Below are positions 36,656 through 45,635 of a DNA stretch of 62,640 bases, piece by piece. The stretch comes from Burkholderia sp. 4M9327F10 (GTDB lineage: Bacteria; Pseudomonadota; Gammaproteobacteria; Burkholderiales; Burkholderiaceae), in assembly GCF_005503145.1 (NCBI RefSeq), contig NZ_SCNV01000050.1, positions 1-62,640 on the forward strand, given 5' to 3'. Under the pieces are notes generated by a model that searched no databases, had not been told where the DNA came from, and was given only the letters and a program-made list of their open reading frames with translations. Each line of letters begins with the position of its first letter. Within the stretch, counting starts at the first letter, position 1. Both the position numbers and the translations under genes were made by a program.

Positions 36656-37432
36656 ATGAAAGTCGTCATTCTTGCTGGCGGGCTCGGCTCGCGTTTGTCC
36701 GAAGAGACCCAGTCGCGGCCCAAGCCGATGGTGACCGTCGGCGACCGGCCCATCCTGTGGCACATCATGAAGATCTACGCGTCCCACGGGATGACGGACT
36801 TCGTCATCTGCTGCGGGTACAAGGGCTATGTCATCAAGGAATATTTCGCCAACTACTTCCTGCACTCGTCCGATGTCACGTTCGACCTCGCGAACAATTC
36901 CATGGAAGTGCATCAGCGCTACGCCGAACCCTGGCGCGTCACGCTGATCGACACGGGTGAGTTCTCGATGACGGGCGGCCGTCTGAAGCGCGCGGGACAT
37001 CTGCTGCGCGACGAAGAAGCGTTCTGCTTCACCTACGGCGACGGCGTGGGCAACGTCAACATCACGGAACTGGTGCGCTTTCACAAGCGTCACGGCCGCC
37101 TTGCGACCGTAACCGGCGTGCAGCCGCCCGGACGCTATGGTGTCCTGCAGTTTGGGGAAGACCAGGACGCGGTGGTCGGCTTCACGGAAAAGCCGCAGGA
37201 CGGCAACGCGTGGATCAACGGCGGCTATTTTGTGGTGTCGCCGCGCGTACTCGATTTCATTGCCGACGACGCAACCCCATGGGAAGCCGCGCCGATGGAA
37301 AAGCTCGCCGCTTCGGGCGAGCTGCAAACCTTCCGTCACGACGGCTTCTGGCAGCCGATGGACACGTTGCGCGACAAGCAGCAGCTCGACGCTATCTGGG
37401 CAAGCGGCAACGCGCCGTGGAAGACCTGGTGA
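36656..37432 (+). CDS. rfbF: Glucose-1-phosphate cytidylyltransferase
   Basis: Makes CDP-glucose from glucose-1-phosphate and CTP. The 258-residue protein has the nucleotidyltransferase loop VVILAGGLGSRLSEET and RPKPMVTVGDRPILWHIMK, FTYGDGVGNV, and FWQPMDTLRDKQ, all matching RfbF. First step of the CDP-deoxysugar route; followed closely by rfbG. Confidence 0.95.
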   Translation: MKVVILAGGLGSRLSEETQSRPKPMVTVGDRPILWHIMKIYASHGMTDFVICCGYKGYVIKEYFANYFLHSSDVTFDLANNSMEVHQRYAEPWRVTLIDTGEFSMTGGRLKRAGHLLRDEEAFCFTYGDGVGNVNITELVRFHKRHGRLATVTGVQPPGRYGVLQFGEDQDAVVGFTEKPQDGNAWINGGYFVVSPRVLDFIADDATPWEAAPMEKLAASGELQTFRHDGFWQPMDTLRDKQQLDAIWASGNAPWKTW

Positions 37433-37440
37433 ACGCGGCG

Positions 37441-38556
37441 ATGACGCAAACGGGTTTCTGGCGGGGCCGCCGGGTGTTTCTCACCGGCCACACCGGCTTC
37501 AAGGGAAGCTGGCTGGCGCTATGGCTGCAACGTCTCGGCGCTCAGGTGACCGGTTACGCGCTTGAAGCGCCGACCCAACCGTCGCTATTCGACGAGGCTG
37601 AGGTTGCGGGCGGACTCGAACACATCCTTGGCGACGTGCGCGATGCCAACGCTGTGAGCGCCGCCATGCAGCGGGCACAGCCCGAAGTGGTGTTTCACCT
37701 TGCCGCACAGTCGCTCGTGCGGCATTCGTATGCCGAGCCAGTCGAGACTTACGCCACCAATGTAATGGGCACGGTGCACGTACTCGATGCCGCACGCCGG
37801 ACCGACAGCGTGCGTGCCATCGTCAACGTGACGACCGACAAGTGCTACGAGAATCTGGAAACCGAACGCGCCTACCGCGAAAGCGACGCGCTCGGCGGCC
37901 GCGACCCGTATAGCAACAGCAAGGCCTGCTCGGAGCTGGTGACGCAGGCATACCGCCAGTCGTTCTTTGTGCCGGGTACGAACGGCGCTGCGTCAACCGG
38001 CGTCGCTACCGCGCGGGCCGGTAACGTGATCGGCGGCGGCGACTGGGCAGTGGACCGTCTGGTGCCCGACCTGCTGCGCGCCTTCGACCGGGCCGAGCCT
38101 GCCATCGTGCGCCGGCCGCATGCGGTGCGCCCCTGGCAGCATGTACTGGAACCGCTTGCCGGTTATCTGACGCTCGCCGAGCGTCTTTGCGCACAACCAC
38201 TGCAGTACTCCGGCGCCTGGAATTTTGGGCCACGTCCCGGCGACATGCGCCCCGTGGATGCAATCGCCGCGGCGCTGACGAGCGCGCTCGGCGAGCATGC
38301 TTCGTTTGTGGTGCAGGCCGAAGCCGGCGCGCCGCACGAAGCCGGCCTGCTGCTGCTCGATGCAGCCAAGGCGCGCCGCGAACTCGACTGGGACTCGGCG
38401 CTGGAACTGGAGGAAGCGCTGCGCTGGATCGCCGAATGGCATCAGGCGCACCGGGCCGGCCGCAACGTGCGTGACATCACGCTCGAACAGATCGGCCGCT
38501 ATGAAGCCCGACTCGGCAGGACGGCCGCTCGCGCGGCGGCGTCGGCTGTCGAATGA
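37441..38556 (+). CDS. rfbG: CDP-glucose 4,6-dehydratase
   Basis: Converts CDP-glucose to CDP-4-dehydro-6-deoxyglucose. The 371-residue extended SDR has the NAD loop FLTGHTGFKGSWL, VVFHLAAQSLVRHSY, the catalytic Thr in VNVTTDKCYEN and YxxxK in DPYSNSKA. ATG 37441 lies 8 bases after the rfbF stop; a GTG at 37429 overlapping that stop is an alternative. Confidence 0.95.
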   Translation: MTQTGFWRGRRVFLTGHTGFKGSWLALWLQRLGAQVTGYALEAPTQPSLFDEAEVAGGLEHILGDVRDANAVSAAMQRAQPEVVFHLAAQSLVRHSYAEPVETYATNVMGTVHVLDAARRTDSVRAIVNVTTDKCYENLETERAYRESDALGGRDPYSNSKACSELVTQAYRQSFFVPGTNGAASTGVATARAGNVIGGGDWAVDRLVPDLLRAFDRAEPAIVRRPHAVRPWQHVLEPLAGYLTLAERLCAQPLQYSGAWNFGPRPGDMRPVDAIAAALTSALGEHASFVVQAEAGAPHEAGLLLLDAAKARRELDWDSALELEEALRWIAEWHQAHRAGRNVRDITLEQIGRYEARLGRTAARAAASAVE

Positions 38557-39797
38557 TTGCGAGGAATGACGTCTTGAACTGCCGACACTGTAATCACCCA
38601 CTGACGTTTCCGTTTCTGGATCTCGGCTTTGCGCCGCCCTCGAATGCGTATCTGACGCAGGGCGATCTGGTGCAGCCGGAACGTTATTACCCGCTCAAGC
38701 TGTTTGTCTGCGACGCCTGCTGGCTGGTGCAGACCGAAGACTACGCGGCCCGCGAAACGCTCTTCGACGCGGACTACGCATACTTCTCGTCCACGTCGGA
38801 AAGCTGGCTCGCGCACGCGCGGCACTATGCGTCGACTATCATCGACGAGCTGTCGCTCACCCGCGAGTCGTTCGTGATCGAGGTGGCTTCCAACGACGGC
38901 TATCTGTTGCGCAATTTCGTCGCCGCAGAGATTCCGTGTCTTGGTATCGAACCCACCGCGAGCACCGCGGCATGCGCCGAAGCGCTCGGCATTCCGGTGC
39001 GGCGCGAATTCTTCGGCGAATCGCTGGCTCGTTCACTTACGGCAAGCGGCTCGCAAGCAGACCTGATTATCGGCAACAACGTGTTCGCACACGTGCCGGA
39101 TGTGAATGATTTCACCCAAGGTTTGAAGACAGCGCTCAAACCCGGCGGCACGATCACGCTGGAGTTTCCGCATCTGGTCAAGCTCCTCGACGAAGTGCAG
39201 TTCGATACGGTCTATCACGAGCATTTTTCGTATTTCTCGCTGCAGGCGGTCGAACATATTTTCCGCGCGGCCGGACTGCGCGTGTGGCGCGTCGAAGAAC
39301 TAAAGACGCACGGCGGCAGCCTGCGCGTGTACGGCTGCCATGCCGGCGACGCCCGCAGCGACGACGCTTCGGTGGCGCGCATCCGGGCGCTTGAACAGGC
39401 ACACGGCATCACCACCCTTGATACGTACCGTGATTTCCAGCAACGCGCCGATGCCGCGAAAAACGGCCTGCTGCGCTTCCTGCTGGACTGCAAGGACAAG
39501 GGCGTGAAGGTCGGCGCCTACGGTGCGGCGGCAAAGGGCAACACGCTGCTGAACTACGCGGGCGTGAAGCCGGACCTGCTGCCGTATGTGTGCGACGCCG
39601 CGCCGTCCAAGCAGGGCAAATTCATGCCGGGCAGCCATATTCCGATCATCTCGCCGGCTCAACTGGCCACCGCCAAGCCCGATGTCGTGCTGATCCTGCC
39701 GTGGAATATCTCGGAGGAAGTGGTGGCGCAGCAGCGTCCGGTGCTCGGTCCCGATGTGCGCTTTGTGGTGGCAATGCCGACGGTCCGGTATCTGTGA
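38553..39797 (+). CDS. NDP-sugar C-methyltransferase
   Basis: A 414-residue three-part methyltransferase. The N-terminal zinc finger has CRHC and CDACW pairs, the SAM domain reads FVIEVASNDGYLLRNF and IIGNNVFAHVPDVNDF, and the C-terminal domain reads GAYGAAAKGNTLLNY. This is the architecture of sugar C-3 methyltransferases such as TylC3/NovU. ATG 38553 overlaps the rfbG stop (ATGA). It points to a branched deoxyhexose as product. Confidence 0.88.
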   Translation: MIARNDVLNCRHCNHPLTFPFLDLGFAPPSNAYLTQGDLVQPERYYPLKLFVCDACWLVQTEDYAARETLFDADYAYFSSTSESWLAHARHYASTIIDELSLTRESFVIEVASNDGYLLRNFVAAEIPCLGIEPTASTAACAEALGIPVRREFFGESLARSLTASGSQADLIIGNNVFAHVPDVNDFTQGLKTALKPGGTITLEFPHLVKLLDEVQFDTVYHEHFSYFSLQAVEHIFRAAGLRVWRVEELKTHGGSLRVYGCHAGDARSDDASVARIRALEQAHGITTLDTYRDFQQRADAAKNGLLRFLLDCKDKGVKVGAYGAAAKGNTLLNYAGVKPDLLPYVCDAAPSKQGKFMPGSHIPIISPAQLATAKPDVVLILPWNISEEVVAQQRPVLGPDVRFVVAMPTVRYL

Positions 39798-39936
39798 CAG
39801 ACGACGGTGGCGCGTTAGTTTGAGCGCCTGAAGCGGCGTTCGAGGCCGTCACCGGTGTAGTCACCCGGTGCGGCCACTTAAGCAGGTTTCGCCAGTCTTG
39901 CCGCTGGCGCACACCGCGCAGCGCCGAAGCCCCGGC

Positions 39937-40497
39937 TCAGCGTTCCGGCTCACCGAGCCATGTCTGCACGCTCGGCAACGCCCGATCCCTCTCGGACAAC
40001 AAGCTCACCTCACGCGGCCAGGCAATCGCCAGTTGCGGATCGTTGTAGGCGACGCCTCGCTCGGCGGCCGGGTTATAGAAAGCGGTGTGCAGATACAGCA
40101 AACGGCTGTCGGGTTCGAGACACTGGAAGCCGTGCGCGCAGCCCTCCGGAATAAACACCGCCTTGCCGTTATCCGCCGCCAGTTCCACCGCCTGCCACTG
40201 CATGAAGGTAGCCGACGCGGGCCGCAGGTCCACGATCACATCCCATACGCGGCCTTCCAGGCAGCGCACCCACTTCGCGTCAGCAGCATCGCCTTGCTGG
40301 AAATGCAGCCCCCGCACCGTGCCGGGCAATACCGTATGCGACCAGTTGATCTGCACGATCTGCCGCGCGCCGTGCGCCTCGGCGAAATCATCGGCGCAGA
40401 ACAGGCGCATGAAGCTGCCGCGAGCGTCGCCGCGCGGGGTACTTTGAGCTACAAAGGCGCCCGCGATCGGCAACGCGTGCAAGAGATTCTGACTCAT
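39937..40497 (-). CDS. RmlC/RfbC-like sugar 3,5-epimerase
   Basis: A 186-residue cupin with GTVRGLHFQ (catalytic His region), VWDVIVDLRPAS and FIPEGCAHGFQCLEPDS, matching dTDP-4-dehydrorhamnose 3,5-epimerase. Beside rfbF/rfbG and the C-methyltransferase it probably epimerises a CDP-4-keto sugar. It is on the opposite strand, convergent with the methyltransferase. ATG 40497. Confidence 0.88.
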   Translation of the reverse strand: MSQNLLHALPIAGAFVAQSTPRGDARGSFMRLFCADDFAEAHGARQIVQINWSHTVLPGTVRGLHFQQGDAADAKWVRCLEGRVWDVIVDLRPASATFMQWQAVELAADNGKAVFIPEGCAHGFQCLEPDSRLLYLHTAFYNPAAERGVAYNDPQLAIAWPREVSLLSERDRALPSVQTWLGEPER

Positions 40498-40562
40498 GGT
40501 GTCTGTCGAGCGGGATTCGGATTCAGGCAACGTCTCAGACGCGGGCTGGGCGGCGCGCTGCG

Positions 40563-42230
40563 TCAGCGCCCGCCGACATAAGCCGCCTGCGTATCTTCCG
40601 TGTACAGGTTCAACTGACCGACGAACTGTTGCTGCCAGTTGACGCCGGCGTATTTGCTCACCAGATGGCGCAGCAACAGGTAGCTGCCAAGACGTTCCGC
40701 ACAAAAAGCCCAGACCCGCGCCTGATAGCCTTCACGCTTGACCGGATGGCGCTCGAAACAGGTCCGCACCACGGCCTCAACCGATGAAATCGCGTTCACC
40801 CAGAAATCGGCCGGGTACACGCCCAGCTCGATGCCGCCAGGCACGAATATCTGCTCGTTGAAAAACGGCATCACCTCGTGGCGACCCAGCACGCCCAGTT
40901 CGGTCGCCACCGCGGTGAAGAGCAGGAAGTCTTCCGCGACGTGCGATTCGCGGTACTGATTGAAGTAGCCGCCTTGCAACCGGCACAGTTGGGCGAACAG
41001 GAAATCGCGCCCCGCCGGCGCCATGATCTCGGCCAGGTCGAAACGCCCCAGCGCCTCGGGGGTCACCATGTCCATCACCGGATAGTTGGCTGCGACCGTC
41101 TCGGTCAGGCGTCGGGTCGAGAGGAACTTGCGGTACTGGCAGATACCGACCTGCTTCACCTGCAACTGATTCTGGACGATGTAGTTCTTGAGCGCGAAGC
41201 TACCGGCAACCGCACCCAGTTGCGGATGGTACGGCACCCATTCCGGCGCGATGTCGCGCAGATTGGCCTTGCCCGGACCTTGTGCCTCACCGAGGTAAAG
41301 CGGCGAGACGAACGACGGAAAGTCGAACGGCAGCGGCACATGCGTCATGCAGACATAGAGCAGGTCTCGCGAGGCCGGGAGCTGCGTCGAAAGAAAGCCG
41401 TCCTTGGCGCGCTCGAGGCGCTGCCCGTGGCGCGCCTGCAGCGCCGCCCCGCGCAGCGTATAAAAATTGCGCAGCGACTCGTTGTCGTCCGATTCGCCGT
41501 ATCCGGCCTTGAGTTCGTTCAGCAATGCCAACTGTGCTTCGTCGTTCGACGCGCTCGTCTGCGGCGCCGCCGCCGCGCCGGCGGAATAAGCGCAGACGGA
41601 TATCTCCGGGCACAGCGCGAGAATCAGCGAGGCAATCCGTTCGACCAGCAGCACGCGCATACCGATCGGCGGATTGCACGCCACCGTCGCTGCGAGTTGC
41701 TGGCGAAACGCCGGGTTCTCACCTTCGAACAGATCGAACAGCTTTTCGGTCAGCGCGAACCACGTCTCCCAGAACGAGGGCTTCGCGACGAAGTAATTGC
41801 CATAGACGGTCGAGCGAAAATCCATCGGCAGCGTGCGCAGGCGGCCGGCGTCGAGGCCGATAGCGCGCAGAAACAGCTCGGCCGCTTCGATAAAGCCGGG
41901 GTAGAGCTGGTTGGCTTGCTCGAACACGTTCAGATAGCATGCACTGTCTTCAATCGACGGCGAGAACGTGTAGACCTCATGGCCCGGATTGTGCGCGATG
42001 AAGGCGTGAACTTCGGCTGCGCCGAGCGTGGTCCGCGCCTGAAAGTCGGACGTCAGGAAGCCGTACAGCTCATCCTGGTTGACCGACCGGGTCAGGAAAA
42101 ACTCGCGGATCGCGCTGTAGCCCCCCCAGCCGGATTTCGCGCCGGCGGCAGGCGTCAAGGCGGTAAAACCGTCGTCGAGCGCCTGGCCGGTCGATCCTTC
42201 ATTGAAAATCTGGAAAATATTCGCGCTCAT
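40563..42230 (-). CDS. Unknown 555-residue protein of the glycosylation locus
   Basis: I do not recognise a named family over the whole length. The N-terminal half (SIREFFLTRS-like, HAFIAHNPGHEVYTFSPSIED) and the C-terminal half, with VGICQYRKFL near residue 363 and FNEQIFVPGGIELG, are both soluble. The VGICQYRKF segment with a preceding N-x-x-D region recalls DUF4422-type putative glycosyltransferases. ATG 42230. It ends 65 bases before the epimerase on the same strand, so both are probably one operon. A glycosyltransferase role is an inference. Confidence 0.7.
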   Translation of the reverse strand: MSANIFQIFNEGSTGQALDDGFTALTPAAGAKSGWGGYSAIREFFLTRSVNQDELYGFLTSDFQARTTLGAAEVHAFIAHNPGHEVYTFSPSIEDSACYLNVFEQANQLYPGFIEAAELFLRAIGLDAGRLRTLPMDFRSTVYGNYFVAKPSFWETWFALTEKLFDLFEGENPAFRQQLAATVACNPPIGMRVLLVERIASLILALCPEISVCAYSAGAAAAPQTSASNDEAQLALLNELKAGYGESDDNESLRNFYTLRGAALQARHGQRLERAKDGFLSTQLPASRDLLYVCMTHVPLPFDFPSFVSPLYLGEAQGPGKANLRDIAPEWVPYHPQLGAVAGSFALKNYIVQNQLQVKQVGICQYRKFLSTRRLTETVAANYPVMDMVTPEALGRFDLAEIMAPAGRDFLFAQLCRLQGGYFNQYRESHVAEDFLLFTAVATELGVLGRHEVMPFFNEQIFVPGGIELGVYPADFWVNAISSVEAVVRTCFERHPVKREGYQARVWAFCAERLGSYLLLRHLVSKYAGVNWQQQFVGQLNLYTEDTQAAYVGGR

Positions 42231-42454
42231 CGCTGCCCGCCTGGTTCGGCCAAATGTCCCGGTGATCCCTCTATCCCAACTGGCCGGCGCGGACCTGAAT
42301 TCGCGGGCCGCACCATGCCAATCTGCATAGTGACCGAGTATGGCCGAAACCGGCGCGGCGCAAGCCGCCAAACTGACGGCAGATTTGGGCGCATTTTGGC
42401 CCTTGAAGCAACGGACGGCGGTGTTAAAAATACACACCACACTGGAGAAGCCGC

Positions 42455-43570
42455 GTGTCCCGTATCCATTACACCAAACCCTCGATTGGCGAGCTCGAAG
42501 TCCGCTATGCAACGGACGCCGCCGCCAACGGCTGGGGCGAACGATGCTACGAATACATCGAGCGCTTCGAAAAGAGCTTTGCCGCGTTCATGGATCTGCC
42601 GTACGCGATTTCCACGTCGAGCTGCACGGGTGCGATGCATCTGGGCCTCGCCGCGCTGGGCATCGGCGCCGGCGATTAGGTCATTCTCGCCGACATCAAC
42701 TGGATCGCCACCGCCGCACCGATCGTGCATGTGGGCGCCACACCCGTGCTGGTCGACATCCTGGCCGACACCTGGTGTCTCGACCCGGTCAAGGTCGAGG
42801 CCGCCATCACGCCGCGCACCAAGGCCATCATTGCCACGCATCTGTACGGCAGCGTCTGCGACATGGACGCCTTGCTCGAAATCGGCCGCCGGCATGGCAT
42901 TGCCGTGATCGAAGACGCCGCCGAGGCAATCGGCTCAGCCTATGCCGGCAAGCGTGCTGGTGCGCTCGGCGCGTTCGGCACCTTCTCGTTTCACGGCACC
43001 AAGACCCTGACGACCGGCGAAGGCGGCATGTTCGTCACCCACGACCGCGCGCTCTACGAGCGCGTGCTGACGCTCAGCAATCACGGCCGCGCCAAGGGCG
43101 AAACGCGCCAGTTCTGGCCCTCGGCAATCGGCTTCAAGTACAAGATGTCGAACCTGCAGGCGGCGATCGGTTGTGCGCAACTGGAGCGGATCGACGACCT
43201 GATCGCGCAAAAACGCGCGATCTTCCGCATGTACGCCGAGGCGCTCGCACCGCTCGCCTCGCACCTGAGCCTGAACGTCGAGCATCCGGGCACGGTGAAC
43301 GGCTACTGGATGCCGACCGTCGTGTTCCACGAGCACGTGAAATTCGATCGCGACGCCTTGCTGGCCGCGTTCAAGGCGGACCAGATCGACGGCCGGGTGT
43401 TTTTCTGGCCGCTCAGCGAGCTAGGTCTGGAAGGTCTGCAGCGCCCCGTGGAAACGCCGGTAGCGCACGGCATTTACCGGCGCGCCGTGAACCTGCCCAG
43501 CTATCACGACATGGGGCCGGCGGAAATCGAGCGGGTCGCCGCCATCGTGCGACGGTTCTGCGAAGCCTGA
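42455..43570 (+). pseudogene. DegT/DnrJ/EryC1 sugar aminotransferase interrupted by an amber codon
   Basis: The 371-codon frame encodes a full PLP-dependent sugar aminotransferase of the perosamine/viosamine type (SCTGAMHLGLAALGIGAGD ... VIEDAAEAIGSAYAG ... SFHGTKTLTTGEGG, PLP Lys at codon 183). Codon 75 is TAG (42677-42679), where the family has Glu in GDEVI, so one GAG to TAG change explains it. No other damage is seen. GTG 42455 follows GGAG. A restart at GTG 42725 would lose about 90 residues including part of the active site, so activity is doubtful without suppression. Confidence 0.88.
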
Positions 43571-43589
43571 GTTTTCTGTTCTGACGGCG

Positions 43590-44261
43590 TCAGGCCGGAC
43601 CGGCCGGCATGTCGCTCGCATAACGGACGATGCGGGCTGGATTGCCATAGGCCACCGCGCCGTCGGGCAGATTGCGCGTCACGACCGCGCCAGCACCGAC
43701 GATACAGTGACGGCCGATCCTGATGCGCGGCAAGACCGTCGCGCCTGCCCCAATCATGCTGAAATCGCCCACCTGCACCTCGCCGGCAAGATGGGCGCCG
43801 GGCGCCACATGCACGCCGTGGCCGAGCCGGCACTCGTGATCGACACTGGCGCTGGTGTTGACGATACACGCCGTGCCGAGTTCGGCTTCGGCGCATACGG
43901 CCGCCTGCGCGAGAATCTGGCAGCCGGGGGCGAGACGTGCATTGCCGGCAACGAAGGCACTCCGATGCACGGCAAGCGCCGCGACCAGTCCGGCGCGCTC
44001 GAGCTGCTCGTGAATCTCCACGCGCACCTGGCCGCGATCACCGCCAATTGCCACAAGGAAATGGCAAGGCCGCTGCTGGCGCGCCGCATGCCATTCGAGG
44101 AAGCCGTCCCAGCCGCGAATCAGCGGAATATCCGCAAACGGCGGCGCCACAGTGGGGCTGTTATCGAACACGGCCTGCAGGGCGAAATCGTCATGGATCA
44201 ATTCGCGCAGCACCTTGGCTTGCCCGGTTCCACCCCACAACACGATATCTGGCCTGGCCAT
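43590..44261 (-). CDS. NeuD/PglD/VioB-type sugar acyltransferase
   Basis: A 223-residue protein with an N-terminal Rossmann part (IVLWGGTGQAKVLREL) and a C-terminal left-handed beta helix of hexapeptide repeats (VDHECRLGHGVHVAPGAHLAG, VGDFSMIGAGATVLPRIRIG). The helix contains the catalytic-type His. Members acylate amino sugars such as 4-amino-4,6-dideoxy sugars. It is convergent with the aminotransferase, which would supply its substrate. ATG 44261. Confidence 0.9.
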   Translation of the reverse strand: MARPDIVLWGGTGQAKVLRELIHDDFALQAVFDNSPTVAPPFADIPLIRGWDGFLEWHAARQQRPCHFLVAIGGDRGQVRVEIHEQLERAGLVAALAVHRSAFVAGNARLAPGCQILAQAAVCAEAELGTACIVNTSASVDHECRLGHGVHVAPGAHLAGEVQVGDFSMIGAGATVLPRIRIGRHCIVGAGAVVTRNLPDGAVAYGNPARIVRYASDMPAGPA

Positions 44262-44451
44262 TCGCACCACCCCTGTAAAGCGCCTGTTCAAGCGGCCATT
44301 ATGCGGCACGGGCGCTCCGTCCATGCCACTTGCCGCCGACAAAATGCGCCGCAAACCGTTAAACAAACACGCTGGATGTGATATCTAATAAGCGCGAAAT
44401 AGCTGGCGGCGCATGAAGCGCTGCACTGAATCACATACCAAAGAGGTTTTC

Positions 44452-45516
44452 ATGACTGGCTCGATGCGCCGATGCTGGATCGGTTTGACCGTCGTCGTTC
44501 TGTGCGCCTGTACCACCACGCCGCATTCGCCGGGCACCAGCCAGGCCGCGCGGCCGGCCCGTGCAATGTCCGGCACTGCCACGCTCGCCGCGTGGAACGA
44601 CACGCCAGCGGAGCGCTCGATTGTCGACTTCGTGACGCGCGTCACCACGCCGGAATCGAAGGACTTCGTGCCGCGCGCCGAGCGCATCGCCGTGTTCGAT
44701 CTGGACGGAACGCTGTGGCCCGAACAGCCGGCCCCCGTGCAACTTGTCTTTACGCTGCAACGGGTGAAGACGCTCGCGCCAAGGCATCCTGAATGGAAGC
44801 GCCAGGAGCCGTACCGGTCGATCCTGCGCGGCAATCTGAAGAACGTGGCCAACAGCGGCGACGCAGGTTCGATGAAACTGCTCGCGGCTACCCATGCCGG
44901 CATGACGCCGGACAGTTTTTCGTCGATCGTGCATGACTGGTTCGATAACGCCAGCGATCCGCGCTTCAACCGTCCGTATAGCGGCCTTGCTTATCAGCCG
45001 ATGGTCGAGGTACTGGCCTTCCTGCGCGCCAATGGCTTCAAGACGTATATCGTCTCGGCAGACAGCGTCGAGTTCATTCGTGCAATCTCGCAGAGCATGT
45101 ACGGCGTGCCGCCCGATGAGGTGATCGGCAGCACGGTTCGCTATCAGTACGGCATGTCGAACGGCGCGGCGACGATGACGCGGCTCGCACAGGTCGAAAC
45201 GCTCAACGACGGCGCGACGAAACCGCAGACCATCCAGGCTGTGGTCGGACGGCGGCCGTTGATGGCGTTCGGCAATTCGGACGCCGATCTGCCGATGCTC
45301 GAGTGGACAACCTCAGGCGACGGGCCGCGCTTTGCGGCGCTCGTGCATCACACCGATGCGCAGCGCGAGTATGCATATGACCGGGCGGCGCGAACCGGCA
45401 AGCTGGACAAGGGGCTTGAAGAGGCGAATGTGAAGGGCTGGCTGATCGTCGATATGAAGGACGACTGGCAGACGGTGTTCAAGGGCGAGGCTGCGGGGAC
45501 AGCGGCTGCGAAGTAA
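44452..45516 (+). CDS. HAD-family phosphatase lipoprotein
   Basis: A 354-residue lipoprotein candidate: hydrophobic N-terminus ending LCAC (Cys20). The HAD core has motif I VFDLDGTLWPE, motif II YIVSADS and motif IV FGNSDADLPML. It resembles phosphoserine phosphatase-type HADs placed outside the cytoplasm. ATG 44452 follows AGAGG. Substrate unknown. Confidence 0.85.
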   Translation: MTGSMRRCWIGLTVVVLCACTTTPHSPGTSQAARPARAMSGTATLAAWNDTPAERSIVDFVTRVTTPESKDFVPRAERIAVFDLDGTLWPEQPAPVQLVFTLQRVKTLAPRHPEWKRQEPYRSILRGNLKNVANSGDAGSMKLLAATHAGMTPDSFSSIVHDWFDNASDPRFNRPYSGLAYQPMVEVLAFLRANGFKTYIVSADSVEFIRAISQSMYGVPPDEVIGSTVRYQYGMSNGAATMTRLAQVETLNDGATKPQTIQAVVGRRPLMAFGNSDADLPMLEWTTSGDGPRFAALVHHTDAQREYAYDRAARTGKLDKGLEEANVKGWLIVDMKDDWQTVFKGEAAGTAAAK

Positions 45517-45586
45517 GGCAAGGTTGCCACGAGTTGCTTGGTAGCGCGGTCCAGACACTGCGTCGCAGAGTGAACCGTTGGGGCAA

Positions 45587-45609
45587 GGCGCCGGCTTTAC
45601 ACCGGCGCC
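45587..45609. terminator. Hairpin between HAD gene and lpdV
   Basis: GGCGCCGG and CCGGCGCC form a perfect 8-bp stem with a 7-base loop, 26 bases after the lpdV stop on the minus strand. T run is weak. Probably a shared convergent terminator. Confidence 0.6.
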
Positions 45610-45635
45610 CAGCTACTTCGTACTCAAGCGCGCGA

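Noticed and set aside
40878..42908. 676-codon plus-strand open frame
   Set aside because: Antisense to the 555-residue gene and spanning into the aminotransferase in another frame; no homology.
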